This document shows, one piece after another, positions 23,260 through 30,617 of a stretch of 31,086 bases of DNA (position 1 is its first letter; the number at the start of each line of letters is the position of its first letter). The notes beneath the pieces were generated by a model. That model did not search any database. It saw only the letters and a list, made by a program, of their open reading frames with translations, and was not told where the DNA came from. Both the position numbers and the translations under genes were made by a program. Location of the stretch: the NCBI GenBank assembly GCA_045805565.1, contig JBJMKZ010000032.1, forward strand, positions 1 through 31,086. Direction: 5' to 3'. This DNA comes from DATAEY01 sp045805565. Lineage in GTDB: Bacteria > Actinomycetota > Thermoleophilia > Solirubrobacterales > Solirubrobacteraceae.

Positions 23260-23267
23260 AAGATACT
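23260..23267. promoter_or_regulatory. Shared divergent -10 region between lipB and the 23277 gene
   Basis: AAGATACT contains GATACT on the + strand (23262-23267), ending nine bases before ATG 23277. On the - strand it contains TATCTT, ending seven bases before ATG 23252. Both positions fit -10 boxes of leaderless messages, and polymerases for the two genes would compete for the same bases. Confidence 0.5.
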
Positions 23268-23276
23268 CCGCTGCCG

Positions 23277-23882
23277 ATGGAGCGCGTGTGGATCTCGCGC
23301 CTGCGCTGGCGGATGCGTGGCGCCTGGATGTGGCCGGCGTTCGGCGTCCTCACGCTCCTGGACGGGCTCCTCCTCCACGCGCGTCCGATATCCGGTGACG
23401 CAACCGGCGTGGTTGCCGCGCTGCTGCTGGCGTCGTTCTTCAATCTGGTCGCGGTGGCGGTGGGGGCTCCGCTCGCCGGCGCGCTGCTGCGGCGCCGCCG
23501 GCGGGACCTCCCGCGGGTGGTGGCGCAGGACTACGCGGGCACCGCGCTGCTGGTGGCGGTCACCGCCGGCCTGGTGGTGGGCGGCGCCGCCCACCGGCCG
23601 GCGGTCCTGGAGGAGCGCAGCGATCTTCGCGCCCAGGCCGCGGCGGCGCACGCCTACCTGATGCGGGAGGCGCCGCCGGTGTATCGCGCTCACCTCGGGC
23701 GCGCCGACACCCGCCGGGTGGAGCGCGACCTGTACCGGACCTGCGTGCCCGGGGACGACCCCAGGCGCGCGCTCTGCGTGTTCGTGGACACCGCGCGCTC
23801 GCCGCCGCGGGTTCGGCCCGACCCGAACCGCGAGACCAACGAGAGCTTCGCCGGGCACCGGAGCCCGGGGCCCGGCGGCTAG
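23277..23882 (+). CDS. Small membrane protein of unknown function
   Basis: This 201-aa protein begins with a basic head and has three hydrophobic stretches (about residues 17-35, 43-65 and 85-103), separated by an Arg cluster (LLRRRRRDLPR). The second half is a soluble tail with two Cys (RTCVPGDDPRRALC), probably outside the membrane. No family is recognised. ATG 23277 is chosen because the longer frame runs antisense through lipB. It ends two bases before the E2 stop, tail to tail. Confidence 0.75.
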   Translation: MERVWISRLRWRMRGAWMWPAFGVLTLLDGLLLHARPISGDATGVVAALLLASFFNLVAVAVGAPLAGALLRRRRRDLPRVVAQDYAGTALLVAVTAGLVVGGAAHRPAVLEERSDLRAQAAAAHAYLMREAPPVYRAHLGRADTRRVERDLYRTCVPGDDPRRALCVFVDTARSPPRVRPDPNRETNESFAGHRSPGPGG

Positions 23883-23884
23883 CC

Positions 23885-25186
23885 CTACAGCTCGAGAGCC
23901 GCCGGATGCTCGAGCAGCTCGCGGATGCGAGCCAGGAACTCGGCGGCGTCGGCCCCGTAGAGGATCCGATGGTCGCAGGCGAGGGTGACCCGCATGAGGT
24001 GGCGGGCGATGAGTCCTCCGTTGCGGACCACCGCCCGCGGCTCCACCGCGCCGACCGACAGGATGGCCGCCTGCGGCGGGTTGATCACCGCGGTGAAGCT
24101 CGTGATCCCGTACATGCCGAGGTTGGAGACGGTGAAGGTGCCGCCCGAGACCTCGGGCGGGGTGATGTTGCCCTCGCGCACCTTCTCGGCCAGCGCGCGA
24201 GTCTCGCGAGCGATCTCACCGAGTCCCTTGCGGTCGGCGTCGAACACCGTCGGGACCACCAGAGAATCGTGGGCCGCCACCGCCACCCCGACATTGACCC
24301 GGGAGTGCAGCTCGAAGCGGCCGTCGCGGTAGGAGCCGTTGGCGCGCGGGAACTCGCGCAGCGCGAGCGCGCACGCCTTGACGATCATGTCGTTGAGCGA
24401 GGGGACAGGCTGCTGTGACGCCACCGCCCGCATCTGGGCGCGGGCCTCGAGCGCCGCCTCCATGTCGATTTCGGCCTCGAGCGTGAAGTCGGGCACGGTC
24501 GCGCGTGACTCCGCCATGCGGCGGGCGATCGTCTGCTGGCTGCGCGAGAGCTCGCGAACCTCGGCCTCGCCCTTCGCGGTGGCCGCCGCGGGCTGATCAG
24601 CCGCTGCGGGGGCCGGCTCCGACGGGGCCGCGGCATCCCCTGCGGCCGCCGACTCGACATCCGCCTTGAGGATCCGCCCGCCCGGGCCCGACCCCGTCAG
24701 CCGGCTCAGCTCGACGCCCCGGTCATGCGCGATCCGGCGTGCCACCGGCGACGCCTTCACCCGTTCGCCGCCATCGCCGGAGCTCGGAGGCGCACCCCGC
24801 TCGGGCGCGGCCGCCGGCTTGTCGGGCGGCGGCGCATCCTGCTCGGTGGCGGCACTCCCTGCGTCCCGGGGACGGCTCTGGACCCCGGCGGGCGCCGCCT
24901 CCGCGCGCCCCTCCGGGGCACCGCGCTCGTCCTGGGGTGGGGCGCCGTTGCCCGACGGCTTGCCGATGCGGGCGATCACCTCGCCGATGGGAAGCGTCTG
25001 GCCCTCGCCGGCCACGATCGCCAGCACGCCGTCCTGATCGGCCTCGTACGTCATGGTGGCCTTGTCGGTCTCGATCTCGACCAGCTCGTCACCGCGGCGC
25101 ACCTGGTCGCCCTCGGCCTTCAGCCACCGCAGGATGGTGCCCTCCTCCATCGAGTCCGACAGGCGGGGCATGACGACGTCGGACAT
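23885..25186 (-). CDS. Dihydrolipoamide acyltransferase (E2) of 2-oxoacid dehydrogenase
   Basis: This 433-aa protein has one lipoyl domain with the modified Lys42 in EIETDKATM, an Ala/Pro/Glu linker, an E1/E3-binding domain (ASPVARRIAHDRGVELSRL and GSGPGGRILKADV), a second linker, and the catalytic domain from about residue 205. The C-terminal active-site motif reads DHRILYGAD, with His406; the usual HxxxDG has Tyr in place of Asp. It transfers the acyl group from lipoate to CoA. ATG 25186 begins MSDVVMPRLSD, the family start. A TACGCT box (25200-25195) lies eight bases upstream. The lipoyl domain is the expected target of LipB and LipA encoded downstream. Confidence 0.95.
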   Translation of the reverse strand: MSDVVMPRLSDSMEEGTILRWLKAEGDQVRRGDELVEIETDKATMTYEADQDGVLAIVAGEGQTLPIGEVIARIGKPSGNGAPPQDERGAPEGRAEAAPAGVQSRPRDAGSAATEQDAPPPDKPAAAPERGAPPSSGDGGERVKASPVARRIAHDRGVELSRLTGSGPGGRILKADVESAAAGDAAAPSEPAPAAADQPAAATAKGEAEVRELSRSQQTIARRMAESRATVPDFTLEAEIDMEAALEARAQMRAVASQQPVPSLNDMIVKACALALREFPRANGSYRDGRFELHSRVNVGVAVAAHDSLVVPTVFDADRKGLGEIARETRALAEKVREGNITPPEVSGGTFTVSNLGMYGITSFTAVINPPQAAILSVGAVEPRAVVRNGGLIARHLMRVTLACDHRILYGADAAEFLARIRELLEHPAALEL

Positions 25187-25278
25187 GGTTGCGAGCGTAC
25201 ACAAGCGCCAGGCCGGCCCTTCGCTCGCGCGCGGTCGGCGGTTGACCGCACGCCGGTGCGGGCAGTAGCGTCGAGGCC

Positions 25279-25989
25279 GTGAACTGGTCGCGCCGGCTGG
25301 TCGGACCGCTTGTCACGGTGACGGCCGCGCTCGCGCTGGCGGGTCCCGCCTGGGCGGCCGGCGGCGTCTCGATGGAGGAGTCCAGATCGCTGACCGGCGG
25401 GGTGACGGGTTTCTTCTTCTTCTCCGCCAATACCGCCGAACGCAACTCGGTGTTGATCCGGTTCAATCCCGACAACCAGGTCCTGGTGCGCGACAGCGCG
25501 GGGCTCGAGCCGAGCGGCAGGTGCCGCTACCCCAATCCGCTCGACCACACATTGGTCAACTGCAGCGGGACGCCCGGGGTCCACTATGAAACCGCGCAGA
25601 TCGTGCTCGGGGCCGGCAACGACAGGCTGGTGGTCCAGGCAGCCCCTGGACTTAGGCCCAGAACCAGCATCTCGGCCGGACCGGGCAACGACGTCGTGTT
25701 CGGAGGCCCGGGAGTCGACATGATCTTGGGCGACGGAGGAGCGGACCGGCTGCGCGGCGGGGGAGGATCGGACGTCGTCATCGGCGAGGCGGGCAACGAC
25801 CGCCTCTACGGCGGTCCGGGCAACGACCGGCTCGACGGCAACTTCGGAAACGACATCCTGTTCGGCGGGACCGGCAACGACTTCCTGCTGGGCGGCCCCG
25901 GCAACGACGTCCTGCTCACCGGCCCGGGCCACGACAGCTGGGTGGGCGGGGACGGCATCAACTTCGTGGACGGGCGCCGAGAGCGGTAG
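25279..25989 (+). CDS. Secreted RTX-like calcium-binding repeat protein (paralog B)
   Basis: This 236-aa protein has a signal peptide (RRLVGPLVTVTAALALAG to WAA), a small domain with ERNSVLI, RDSAGL and two Cys, and from about residue 108 some ten Gly/Asp nonapeptides (GGxGNDxLxGG) that should form a Ca2+-bound beta-roll. The small domain matches that of paralog A at 8582-9406. It lies on the + strand between the E2 and E1-beta genes, splitting an otherwise one-direction dehydrogenase cluster. A TAGCGT box (25266-25271) lies seven bases before GTG 25279, so it may be leaderless. Confidence 0.87.
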   Translation: MNWSRRLVGPLVTVTAALALAGPAWAAGGVSMEESRSLTGGVTGFFFFSANTAERNSVLIRFNPDNQVLVRDSAGLEPSGRCRYPNPLDHTLVNCSGTPGVHYETAQIVLGAGNDRLVVQAAPGLRPRTSISAGPGNDVVFGGPGVDMILGDGGADRLRGGGGSDVVIGEAGNDRLYGGPGNDRLDGNFGNDILFGGTGNDFLLGGPGNDVLLTGPGHDSWVGGDGINFVDGRRER

Positions 25990-26000
25990 GACGATCGCCC

Positions 26001-26049
26001 GGCCCGCGATGGCCGGCCCGGCCATGTCACGCCGTGCGGTCGCGGGGCC
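26001..26049. terminator. Nested-hairpin terminator between convergent genes
   Basis: The outer stem GGCCCGCGA pairs with TCGCGGGGCC (one bulged G) and encloses an inner hairpin ATGGCC-GGCCC-GGCCAT at 26009-26025. It lies between RTX gene B (+) and the E1-beta gene (-), and could stop both transcripts. Confidence 0.65.
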
Positions 26050-26060
26050 AGGCTGCCGGC

Positions 26061-27047
26061 TCAGAGGTCGCCGAAGGTGGCACGCACGGCGTCGACCACC
26101 TGCGGCTCGTGAGGGTAGGCGATGTCCTCGAGCGGCTTGGAGTAGGGCATCGGGAGATCGGCTCCCGTCACCCGGGCCACCGGGGCGTCGAGGTGATCGA
26201 ATGCCTGCTCCTGTACCAGCGCCGCCAGGTTGGCCCCGACGCCGCCGTGCGGCCAGCCCTCCTCGACCACCACGCAGCGGTTGGTCTTGCGCACCGATTC
26301 CAGGATGGTGTCCAGGTCGAGCGGCCGCAGCGTCCGCGGGTCGATCACCTCCGCCTGCAGGCCGTGCTGATCGGCCAGCACGTCCGCCGCCCGCTCGGCG
26401 GTGATCGCCATGCGCGAGATCCCCACGATGGTGACGTCGGAGCCCTCGCGGCGGACGGCGGCCTCGCCGAAGCGCATCACGTGGTCCGCGCCGTCGGCGA
26501 CCTCCCCGCGCTGGCCGTAGAGGTACTCGTGCTCGATGAAGATCACCGGGTTGTCATCTCGGATGGCCGCCTTGAGCAGCCCCTTGGCGTCGGCGGCGGT
26601 GGACGGGACGGCGACCAGCAGCCCGGGGACCTGGAGGTACATCGCCTCCAGGCAGTGTGAGTGGGTCGGCCCGAGCTGGTGCCCGGCCCCCTGTGGCATG
26701 CGCACCACCAGCGGGACCTTGACCTGGCCGCCGAACATGTAGCGGATGTGGGCGGCGTGGTTGATGACCTGGTCCATCGCCAGTAGCGAGAAGTTGATCG
26801 TCATCAGCTCCACCACCGGACGCAGGCCCGCCATCGCGGCTCCGACCCCCGTCCCCACGATCGTGTTCTCCGAGATCGGGGTGTCGCGCACGCGCTTCTC
26901 CCCGAACTCGTCCAGCAGCCCGGCCGTGACCTTGAACGCCCCCTGAAAGACCCCGATGTCCTCGCCCATCAGGAACACGGCGTCGTCGCGCCGCATCTCC
27001 TCGCGCAGCGCCTGGTTGAGCGCCTCCCGGTAGCGCATGACCGCCAT
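26061..27047 (-). CDS. pdhB: 2-oxoacid (pyruvate) dehydrogenase E1 beta subunit
   Basis: This 328-aa protein has the E1-beta order: REALNQALREEMRRDDAVF, MGEDIGVFQGAFKVTAGL, TPISENTIVGTGVGAAMAGL, LMTINFSLLAMDQ, then the C-terminal transketolase domain with RTLRPLDLDTI and ADLPMPYSKPLED. The last block is typical of pyruvate dehydrogenase E1-beta. It pairs with E1-alpha to decarboxylate the 2-oxoacid with thiamine diphosphate and acylate the lipoyl arm of E2. ATG 27047 shares a base with the E1-alpha stop (TGATG), ensuring equal translation. Confidence 0.95.
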   Translation of the reverse strand: MAVMRYREALNQALREEMRRDDAVFLMGEDIGVFQGAFKVTAGLLDEFGEKRVRDTPISENTIVGTGVGAAMAGLRPVVELMTINFSLLAMDQVINHAAHIRYMFGGQVKVPLVVRMPQGAGHQLGPTHSHCLEAMYLQVPGLLVAVPSTAADAKGLLKAAIRDDNPVIFIEHEYLYGQRGEVADGADHVMRFGEAAVRREGSDVTIVGISRMAITAERAADVLADQHGLQAEVIDPRTLRPLDLDTILESVRKTNRCVVVEEGWPHGGVGANLAALVQEQAFDHLDAPVARVTGADLPMPYSKPLEDIAYPHEPQVVDAVRATFGDL

Positions 27048-28249
27048 CAGCCCTCGTCCTCCTGCGCCCGGTCGGCGGGACGCGGCTCGGCCTCCTCCGC
27101 GCTGTCGGCCCGGGCCGCGGCCCGGCGGTAGCGCTCCATGTCATGAACGTCCTCGACGGCCATCCCCCGCTCGTCCTCGCCCTTGTGCACGCCGGGCGAG
27201 CGCTCGTCGATCGCATACCAGCCGCTGAGCTGGTCGCCGAGCACGTACACGTCGTCGTACAGCGATTCCGGTGACGGAAACGGCGAGCTGTCCGCGAACT
27301 CGACCGCGCGATCGACCTCTTCGACCGCCTCGCGGTCGAGCCGCTCGCGCTCGTCCTCGTCGATGACGCCCTCCTCGACCAGTCGCGACGCGAACACCTT
27401 GATCGGATCGCGGCGGCGCCACTCCTCGACCTGCTCCCTGGTGCGGTACTCCTCGGGGTCGGCCATCGAGTGGCCGCGGAAGCGGTAGGTGATCGCCTCC
27501 ACCAGGGTGGGGCGGCGCTCCTCGCGCGCGATGCGCAGGGACTCGGCGACTACCTCGTACGTCTCCACCACGTCCATCCCGTCGCAGCGGACGCCGGGCA
27601 CCCCGAACCCTTCCCCCCGCCGCGTGAGGTCGGTCATCGCCGAGTGGCGCTCGAGCGCCGTGCCCATCCCGAACTGGTTGTTGGTGACCATGAAGACGAT
27701 CGGCAGGCGCCACAGCGCCGCCAGGTTGATCGTCTCGCCGAACGTGCCCTGGTTGACGGCGCCGTCCCCGAACACGCACAGCGTCGCCTCGTCGGTCCCC
27801 CGGTAGTCGCACCCCAGCCCGATCCCGGCGCCGAGGGGAAGGTTCCCGCCGACGATCCCGTAGCCGCCCATGAAGCGGCGCCGGAGGTCGAACATGTGCA
27901 TCGAGCCGCCGCGCCCGCGGCAGCAGCCGCCCTCGCGGCCGAACAGCTCCGCCATGACGGCGCCCGGCGGCGTTCCCCGCACCAGCGCATGTCCGTGCGA
28001 GCGATACGTGGAGATCAGGTAGTCGTCGTCGCGCAGGGCGCGGCAGCCGCCGACGATCGTCGCCTCCTCACCGATCGCCAGGTGGAGGAAGCCGCCGATC
28101 TTCGCCTTGGCGTACATCTCGCCGGCGCGCTCCTCGAAGTGGCGGATGAGCATCATGGTGCGCAGCCACTCGCGCGCCACCTCGGGCTCTGGGAGAGGAC
28201 GCTCGCGCTGGTCCTGCTGCTGCGTCGGGGAGGCGGTGTGGTCGGCCAT
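27047..28249 (-). CDS. pdhA: 2-oxoacid (pyruvate) dehydrogenase E1 alpha subunit
   Basis: This 400-aa protein carries the thiamine-diphosphate motif from Gly161-Asp-Gly to Asn190-Asn191 (GDGAVNQGTF through VTNN). It also has GGSMHMFDLRRRFMGGYGIVGG and the RYRSHGHALVRG-like segment STYRSHGHALVRG. GGYGIVGG with SMHMFD favours pyruvate over branched-chain substrates. The N-terminal 25 residues are Gln-rich and the C-terminus is a charged extension of about 60 residues beyond the usual end, which might contact E2. I chose ATG 28249 because AGGAGAG lies just upstream; a longer frame begins at 28267. A TATCGT box (about 28272-28267, reverse strand) may be the -10. Confidence 0.94.
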   Translation of the reverse strand: MADHTASPTQQQDQRERPLPEPEVAREWLRTMMLIRHFEERAGEMYAKAKIGGFLHLAIGEEATIVGGCRALRDDDYLISTYRSHGHALVRGTPPGAVMAELFGREGGCCRGRGGSMHMFDLRRRFMGGYGIVGGNLPLGAGIGLGCDYRGTDEATLCVFGDGAVNQGTFGETINLAALWRLPIVFMVTNNQFGMGTALERHSAMTDLTRRGEGFGVPGVRCDGMDVVETYEVVAESLRIAREERRPTLVEAITYRFRGHSMADPEEYRTREQVEEWRRRDPIKVFASRLVEEGVIDEDERERLDREAVEEVDRAVEFADSSPFPSPESLYDDVYVLGDQLSGWYAIDERSPGVHKGEDERGMAVEDVHDMERYRRAAARADSAEEAEPRPADRAQEDEG

Positions 28250-28354
28250 TCTCTCTCCTGTGGCCACGATAGCGGAGGGCGGCGGCGTGCCTGGGTCGCT
28301 GCGTGCGGGCCATCGCCCGCGGCTCGCCGAGGCTCGAACCGGGGAGGCGCCGGC

Positions 28355-28606
28355 CTAACGCCGCGCGTCGCTGTCGGCCTCGGCCCAGGCGGCGATGAAC
28401 TCCTCCGCCTCGAGGTCGACCAGGTCCTTGCGCAGCTGGCGGACCACCCGCCGCGCGGCGTCGACCGGCAGGTCCCAGAACAGGACCACCTCGCCGGAGT
28501 CGAGCTCCACGATCTCGACGTGGTCGATGCGGGACGGGTCGGCCAGCATCGCGGGCGCCGGACCTCCGCGATGATGGATCAGGTTGTAGGCGCGGTTGGC
28601 TCTCAT
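28355..28606 (-). CDS. Small hypothetical protein
   Basis: This 83-aa protein alternates hydrophobic and acidic stretches: DHVEIVELDSGEVVLFWDLP looks like two beta strands, followed by helices rich in Glu/Asp/Ala (RQLRKDLVDLEAEEFIAAW). The predicted small alpha/beta domain has no known motif. ATG 28606 overlaps the stop of the thioredoxin-fold gene as ATGA, so they form one unit. It lies between the E3 and E1-alpha genes, and no role can be given. Confidence 0.75.
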   Translation of the reverse strand: MRANRAYNLIHHRGGPAPAMLADPSRIDHVEIVELDSGEVVLFWDLPVDAARRVVRQLRKDLVDLEAEEFIAAWAEADSDARR

Positions 28607-29226
28607 GGCGGCGCGGGCACCGCGGCAAGCGCCGCGGCGGCCTCCTCGGGCGCTCCCGGTCCCTGGAACAGCCGCTCGCCGACGCGCAGCGCGGGCACGT
28701 CGCGCACTCCCGCCCCCGCCGCCCCCGCGGTTGCCGCCCGCAACGCCGCCCGGGCGGAGCGCAGCTCGGCCGCCTTGCGCACCGCCGCGGGATGCATCTC
28801 GCAGGCGGCGGCGGCGATCACGACGCTGTCGGGATCGGCGAGGTCACGTCCGGCGGCGAACCCCTGGCGGAACGCGGCCAGCGAGAACGCCACCACGCGA
28901 CCGATGCGAGCGGCATAGGTGGCCACCGTCATGGCCAGGCGCGTATCGGAGGGCCAGGCCGGTGGCCACCGAATCGGCTGGATTCCCTGGGCCCTGGCGC
29001 GCCGCTCGACGTCCGCCATGTACACCTCGCGCTCCTGCGCACAACGGAAGGCATCCGGTGACGCGCCGCCCGGCAGCTCGGCCAGCAGGACGGGCTCCCA
29101 ACGGGGGACGCGGCCCAGGACGTCGGCCACGCGCTCGGCGGCCAGGTAGGCCTCCGGGCTGGCCAGGTCGTAGTAGAAGAGGGGCGCGCCGTCGGCCACG
29201 TGGGCCAAGGCTACGTCAGGGCTCAA
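28603..29226 (-). CDS. DsbA-fold / HCCA-isomerase-like protein
   Basis: This 207-aa protein begins FYYDLASPEAYLAAERV, matching the first strand and helix of the thioredoxin-like GST-kappa/2-hydroxychromene-2-carboxylate isomerase group, where SP replaces the CxxC of DsbA. Later blocks (FSLAAFRQGFAAGRDLAD, then VRDVPALRVGERLFQGPGAPE) fit the cis-Pro strand and C-terminal helix. No CxxC is present, so disulfide exchange is unlikely; glutathione-like or isomerase chemistry is possible. TTG 29226 overlaps the E3 stop as TTGA; GTG 29199 is a good alternative start because likeness begins right after it. Confidence 0.8.
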   Translation of the reverse strand: MSPDVALAHVADGAPLFYYDLASPEAYLAAERVADVLGRVPRWEPVLLAELPGGASPDAFRCAQEREVYMADVERRARAQGIQPIRWPPAWPSDTRLAMTVATYAARIGRVVAFSLAAFRQGFAAGRDLADPDSVVIAAAACEMHPAAVRKAAELRSARAALRAATAGAAGAGVRDVPALRVGERLFQGPGAPEEAAAALAAVPAPP

Positions 29227-30593
29227 CCGTGTATCAGCCAGCCGTCCGCGGCGCGCGCGGCTTCCATGACGGCCTCCGACAGGGTCGGATGGCCGTGCAC
29301 GATATGGGCCACCTCCGAGTAGCCCCCCTCGAGCGCTCGGACGTTGACCAGCTCCTGGATGAGCTCCGTCGCCTTGGAGCCCACGATGTGCCCCCCCAAC
29401 AGCTCGCCGTAGCGCTTCTCGCCCACCAGCTTGACGAGCCCGGCGCGGTCCCCGTACACGGCTCCGCCTCCCACCGCGCCGTACTGCAGCTTTCCCACCG
29501 TCACGTCGTAGTCCTGCTCGCGAGCCTGCTCCTCGGTTAGCCCGAACGAGGCGACGTTGGGGGTGCAGAAGGTGGCGCGCGGGATGTCCACGTAGGCCAG
29601 CGCGTGAGTCTCGCGTCCCGCCGCGTCCTCCACCGCGATGATGCCCTCGTCCGACGCCTTGTGCGCGAGCGCCGGCCCGTGCACGAGGTCCCCGATCGCG
29701 TACACCCCCTCACGCGAGGTCCGCATCGCCCCGTCCACCCCCACCATCCCCTGCTCGTCGAGCTCGATCCCGGCCTTCTCGAGGCCGAGGCCCACCACGT
29801 CCGGTCCCCGACCGGCGGCGATGCAGAGGTAGTCGACCTCCGCCTGCTGGTCGCCATAGGAGAACTTCACCGTCTCGGAGCCGGCCTCCACGTTCTCGAT
29901 CAGCGTCCCGGTCAGGATCTCGATGTTCTGCTTGGCCAGCGCGCGCCCGACCACCCGCGAGACATCGGCGTCCTCGGTCGGCAGCACTCGATCGAGCGCC
30001 TCGAAGAGCTGCACCCGGGTGCCCAGCCGACCGAACGCCGAGGCGATCTCGGCGCCCGACGCGCCCGCGCCGACCACCGCCAGGCGCTCGGGCAGCTCGT
30101 CGAGCAGCCAGGCACCGGCGGTCTCGACGATGCGATCGCCGAAGTCGGTTCCGGGGATCGGCTTGGCCACCGAACCGGTGGCCAGCACCACGGTCCCGGC
30201 CTGCAGCTCGTCACCGCCGACCGACACGTTGGCGTCGGCGGTCAGCGAGCCGTCGCCCTCGACGTAGTCGACCTTGTTCTTCTTGAACAGGCCTCCGACC
30301 CCGCCGGTCAGCGTGCGGACGACCTTGTCGCGGCGGGCGCCTACCGCCTTGAAGTCGACCGTGCGGTCGGCGACCGTGATGCCGAAGTCGCCGGCGTCAT
30401 CGATCTCCGACAGCGCGTCGGCGCAGCGCAGCACCGCCTTGGCGGGGATGCACGCGTAGTTGAGGCAGCGTCCTCCCCGCCGGTCCCTCTCGACCACCGC
30501 GGTCTTCATGCCCAGCTGCGCGGCCCGGATGGCGGCGACGTAGCCCCCCGGCCCCGAGCCGATGACCACGCAGTCGTAGGAGGCGTCCGGCAT
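29223..30593 (-). CDS. lpdA: Dihydrolipoamide dehydrogenase (E3)
   Basis: This 456-aa flavoenzyme reoxidises dihydrolipoamide with NAD. FAD binds at VVIGSGPGGYVAAIRAAQLG, the redox disulfide is Cys43-Cys48 in GGRCLNYACIPAK, the NAD motif is VVGAGASGAEIASAFGRLG, and the C-terminal catalytic pair is His435 and Glu440 in HPTLSE. GGRCLNYACIPAK departs from the common GGTCLNxGCIPSK around the Cys pair but keeps both Cys. It is first of the lpdA/DsbA-like/83-aa run, upstream of the E1 genes, so it most likely serves this complex. A TATAGG box (30610-30605) lies 11 bases before ATG 30593 with no Shine-Dalgarno. Confidence 0.96.
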   Translation of the reverse strand: MPDASYDCVVIGSGPGGYVAAIRAAQLGMKTAVVERDRRGGRCLNYACIPAKAVLRCADALSEIDDAGDFGITVADRTVDFKAVGARRDKVVRTLTGGVGGLFKKNKVDYVEGDGSLTADANVSVGGDELQAGTVVLATGSVAKPIPGTDFGDRIVETAGAWLLDELPERLAVVGAGASGAEIASAFGRLGTRVQLFEALDRVLPTEDADVSRVVGRALAKQNIEILTGTLIENVEAGSETVKFSYGDQQAEVDYLCIAAGRGPDVVGLGLEKAGIELDEQGMVGVDGAMRTSREGVYAIGDLVHGPALAHKASDEGIIAVEDAAGRETHALAYVDIPRATFCTPNVASFGLTEEQAREQDYDVTVGKLQYGAVGGGAVYGDRAGLVKLVGEKRYGELLGGHIVGSKATELIQELVNVRALEGGYSEVAHIVHGHPTLSEAVMEAARAADGWLIHG

Positions 30594-30617
30594 CGGCGAA
30601 GGAGCCTATAAAAGCGG

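Noticed and set aside
22812..23276. ORF start of the 23277 gene at 22812
   Set aside because: That part is antisense to lipB and has no plausible protein features.
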